Source: Prevotellaceae bacterium UBA4332
GTDB lineage: Bacteria; Bacteroidota; Bacteroidia; Bacteroidales; Bacteroidaceae
Reading direction: 5' to 3'
Assembly: GCA_002394365.1 (NCBI GenBank)
Contig: DGTQ01000027.1
Span: forward strand, 1-22,795
Length of the DNA stretch: 22,795 nt
Under the pieces are notes generated by a model. It searched no databases, was not told where the DNA came from, and worked only from the letters and a program-made list of their open reading frames with translations. Below, one piece after another: positions 20,867 to 22,795 of the stretch. Position numbers and translations under genes: made by a program. Positions within the stretch are counted from its first letter, which is position 1. Each line of letters begins with the position of its first letter.

Positions 20867-22297
20867 ATGAACAATCCTAACCCAAAACCTCAAACCTCAA
20901 ACCATGATGGTACGATTTGCGCTCTCGCCACACCAACAGGAGGAGCACTCGGCATAATACGAGTGTCTGGCGCAGAGAGCCTCAACATCACATCAAGGAT
21001 TTTCACAAAAGACCTTACACAAGCCAAAGGCTACACCCTGCACTACGGAAGCATAAAGGCTGAAGACGGCACCACCATAGACGAGGTGCTCGCTACAGTC
21101 TTTCGTGCCCCCCACTCCTACACAGGCGAAGACAGCGTGGAAATATCCTGTCACGGTTCGCGCTATATTATAAATAAGGTGTTGGAGCGCCTCATACAGG
21201 AGGGCTGTCGAATGGCAGAACCTGGGGAATACACACAGCGTGCCTACCTCAACGGCAAGATGGACCTTTCGCAGGCAGAGGCTGTGGCAGACCTTATAGC
21301 CTCAACCAACAAGGCGACACACCACCTTGCCTTAAGCCAGTTGCGTGGCAATTTTTCAAGCGAGCTGTCACACCTGCGCGAGAAACTGCTGAAAATCACT
21401 TCCTTATTAGAACTTGAGCTCGACTTCTCAGACCACGAAGAACTGGAGTTTGCCGACAGGTCAGAACTCCTTGCACTTGCCATTCAGATAGAAAACCACA
21501 TAACCTCGCTTGCCAAATCATTCGAAACAGGACAGGCACTAAAACAAGGCATACCCGTAGCCATAGTGGGCAAGACAAACGTGGGCAAGAGCACCCTGCT
21601 CAATCGTCTCCTGAAAGACGAGCGCGCCATAGTGAGCAACGTGCATGGTACCACTCGCGACACCATCGAAGACACCATCGACATTCATGGCGTAACCTTC
21701 CGCTTCATCGACACAGCAGGCATACGCCAAACCTCTGACACTGTGGAGCTTATCGGCATAGAGCGCACCTACCAGACCATAGACAAAGCACGCATCGTTC
21801 TTTGGCTCCTTGACGAAGCCCCCACAGCTTCCGAACAGCAAGACATGCAGACACGCTGCGAAGGAAAGAAACTAATTATCATTATCACGAAATCAGATAA
21901 AGGATTACCAGTAAAGGACGATTCCTCATTCTTCATTCCTCATTCTTCATTTATAACAATCTCTGCAAAATACGACACCGACCTCTCTGCCCTGGAAGAA
22001 ACAATCTATAGCTCAGCAAACATTCCAGACATATCAGAGAACGACATCATCATAACCAACGCCCGCCACTATGACGCCCTCATGAAAGCTAACGAAAGCC
22101 TCACTCGCGTCATCGAAGGCATGGGAGCAAGAAAGGTCAACGGCAAGTGGACAACAGCAAACGAATCTCTCCCTGGCGACCTCCTCGCTGAAGACCTCCG
22201 CCTCACCCTCTCCCACCTCGCCGACATCACAGGAGGCACCATCACCCCAAACGAAGTCCTCCAAAACATCTTCTCCCACTTTTGCGTGGGAAAGTGA
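20867..22297 (+). CDS. mnmE: tRNA uridine-5-carboxymethylaminomethyl modification GTPase MnmE
   Basis: The 476-residue MnmE works with MnmG to modify wobble uridine in tRNA. The N-terminal folate-binding domain (about 14-130: TICALATPTGGALGIIRVSG... EYTQRAYLNGKMDLSQAEAV) precedes a helical domain carrying the G domain: P-loop GKTNVGKST (235-243), GTTRD (261-265), DTAG (282-285) and TKSD (341-344, usually NKxD). The protein ends in CVGK, matching the essential C-terminal CxGK. Oddities: residues 2-12 come from an intergenic-type CAAACCT repeat, and residues about 352-362, just after G4, are encoded by two copies of a 14-bp repeat. It starts 7 bp after the DMT gene. The start is the only in-frame ATG that keeps the domain. 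Confidence 0.96.
   Translation: MNNPNPKPQTSNHDGTICALATPTGGALGIIRVSGAESLNITSRIFTKDLTQAKGYTLHYGSIKAEDGTTIDEVLATVFRAPHSYTGEDSVEISCHGSRYIINKVLERLIQEGCRMAEPGEYTQRAYLNGKMDLSQAEAVADLIASTNKATHHLALSQLRGNFSSELSHLREKLLKITSLLELELDFSDHEELEFADRSELLALAIQIENHITSLAKSFETGQALKQGIPVAIVGKTNVGKSTLLNRLLKDERAIVSNVHGTTRDTIEDTIDIHGVTFRFIDTAGIRQTSDTVELIGIERTYQTIDKARIVLWLLDEAPTASEQQDMQTRCEGKKLIIIITKSDKGLPVKDDSSFFIPHSSFITISAKYDTDLSALEETIYSSANIPDISENDIIITNARHYDALMKANESLTRVIEGMGARKVNGKWTTANESLPGDLLAEDLRLTLSHLADITGGTITPNEVLQNIFSHFCVGK
21922..21949 (+). repeat. Two 14-bp repeats inside mnmE
   Basis: Two exact copies of TTCCTCATTCTTCA (21922-21935 and 21936-21949) lie within the coding sequence. The word is the complement of the intergenic AGAATGAAGAATAA at 683-697 and of GAGGAATGAA at 163-172. 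It encodes SSFFIPHSSF-type sequence between the TKSD motif and the SAK motif. Confidence 0.85.
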
Positions 22298-22304
22298 TTT
22301 TTTT
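22274..22304 (+). terminator. Possible terminator overlapping the mnmE C-terminus
   Basis: TCCCAC/GTGGGA (22274-22279 and 22286-22291) forms a 6-bp stem with loop TTTTGC, followed after a 6-base gap by seven T. The stem encodes part of the His-Phe-Cys-Val-Gly C-terminus, so terminator and coding function share the same bases. Spacing to the T-run is a little long. Confidence 0.5.
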
Positions 22305-22795
22305 GCAAAGAAAAGCATACTATCTGCAACTATAGCTCGTAAATCACATCATTTCAGGCATTTATAATTAAGTATATTTTTGCAGATTTTTGATTTTTAA
22401 CTTCGATATTTGCAGATTATCACCCATTTTGTCCCCCATCTGTCCCCCGAAGTAACACTTTTTCTTCGAGGGACAAAAAATTTCATCATAGTTGATTCGC
22501 ACTATTTTATGAACCATAAAAAACTTCTTAACGTTGCTTTAAGAGTTGGCAAGGGAAGTATGGGAATGCAAGGAATTACCGAATTATTTCACCTTTGGGC
22601 CACGAAAAGTTTTTATTGGCTGGCACAGGCGGCAAAAAGTTTTTGAAAAAATTCGAGGAATAAGGCATCTGGTACTTGCAGAATACGGCTTGCACTAACT
22701 TTGCGACGGAAAAAGTAAGTGTGACTCGCTTCGCCCGGAAAAGGCAGTAATGAGGAAGATCGGAAGAAGAACAATTCAGTGACAGATACGACAAG
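22298..22795. other. Terminal intergenic region, no supported gene
   Basis: No convincing gene here. A TATTTTTG box lies at 22375-22382. A 12-bp inverted repeat with one mismatch (22441-22452 and 22464-22475) overlaps a TTG-started frame of 78 codons (22410-22646) that I do not accept as a gene. A TAACTTTG box at 22696-22703, with TTG 17 bp upstream (22676-22678), could start a transcript running off the right edge toward an unseen gene. An early ATG at 22749 closes after ten codons. Confidence 0.5.
22676..22703 (+). promoter_or_regulatory. Candidate promoter reading out of the window
   Basis: TTG (22676-22678), 17 bp, TAACTTTG (22696-22703). The -7 match is full; spacing is slightly short. 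It would transcribe rightward past the window end. Confidence 0.5.

Noticed and set aside
22410..22646. 78-codon frame as an integrase or new gene
   Set aside because: TTG start, no recognisable domain beyond a faint nine-residue similarity, and low-complexity composition; not enough to call it.
22754..22764. AGATCGGAAGA, identical to the first 11 bases of a common sequencing adapter
   Set aside because: The match stops after 11 bases and the sequence continues naturally, so chance is likelier than adapter contamination.

Overview
The window looks like chromosomal DNA from a Bacteroidales bacterium, most likely a Prevotella-like (Prevotellaceae) lineage. The support is: Bacteroidetes-type promoters (a TAnnTTTG box, often with TTG/TTTG 17-20 bp upstream); a type IX secretion plug-family protein; a Lys/Ala-tailed winged-helix protein of Bacteroidetes type; weak Shine-Dalgarno sequences; and low-complexity intergenic words typical of the group. 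No tRNA, rRNA, CRISPR array or intact insertion sequence was seen.

Layout. 1-805 is non-coding, with C-rich hairpins, an AT-rich dyad region and a tandem array of 21-bp palindromic units. Next come htpG and a T9SS plug-family gene on the + strand (806-4013), ending at a bidirectional terminator. From 4177 to 12951 the - strand carries, in transcription order, an MscS-type channel, a secreted phospholipase-D-fold protein, a sigma-70 factor fused in frame to a signal-peptide-like segment plus an unknown exported domain, an HprK-like kinase, an S24/S26-type peptidase, a PqqD-like protein, aspS and a winged-helix DNA-binding protein. The genes from the channel to PqqD are so tightly packed or overlapping that they read as one transcription unit. 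mscL (-) and gapA (+) diverge around 13.5 kb. A nucleotidyltransferase and UDP-glucose dehydrogenase pair, then an AlkD-like gene, follow on the - strand. 18136-18882 is a repeat-rich gap with a second 21-bp array, a 22-bp palindrome array, a possible 18-residue peptide gene and a terminator. A YoeB-type toxin-antitoxin pair follows, and then a + strand operon of nucleoside phosphorylase, DUF486 membrane protein and mnmE. The last 500 bp holds no gene I can support.

How the parts may work together. The two mechanosensitive channels handle osmotic downshock. The phospholipase-D-like enzyme, sigma fusion, kinase, peptidase and PqqD genes are co-directional and coupled. Kinase, PqqD and nucleotidyltransferase families also occur together in peptide-modification clusters elsewhere, so this may be a reduced peptide-modification or envelope-signalling module.

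The most notable observations are: the membrane-spanning sigma factor fusion, with an alternative-frame ATGA overlap exactly at the junction; the kinase/peptidase/PqqD cluster without an evident precursor; two distant 21-bp palindrome arrays that share a core and differ by a compensatory change; and an intergenic-type repeat placed in frame inside the GTPase domain of MnmE.
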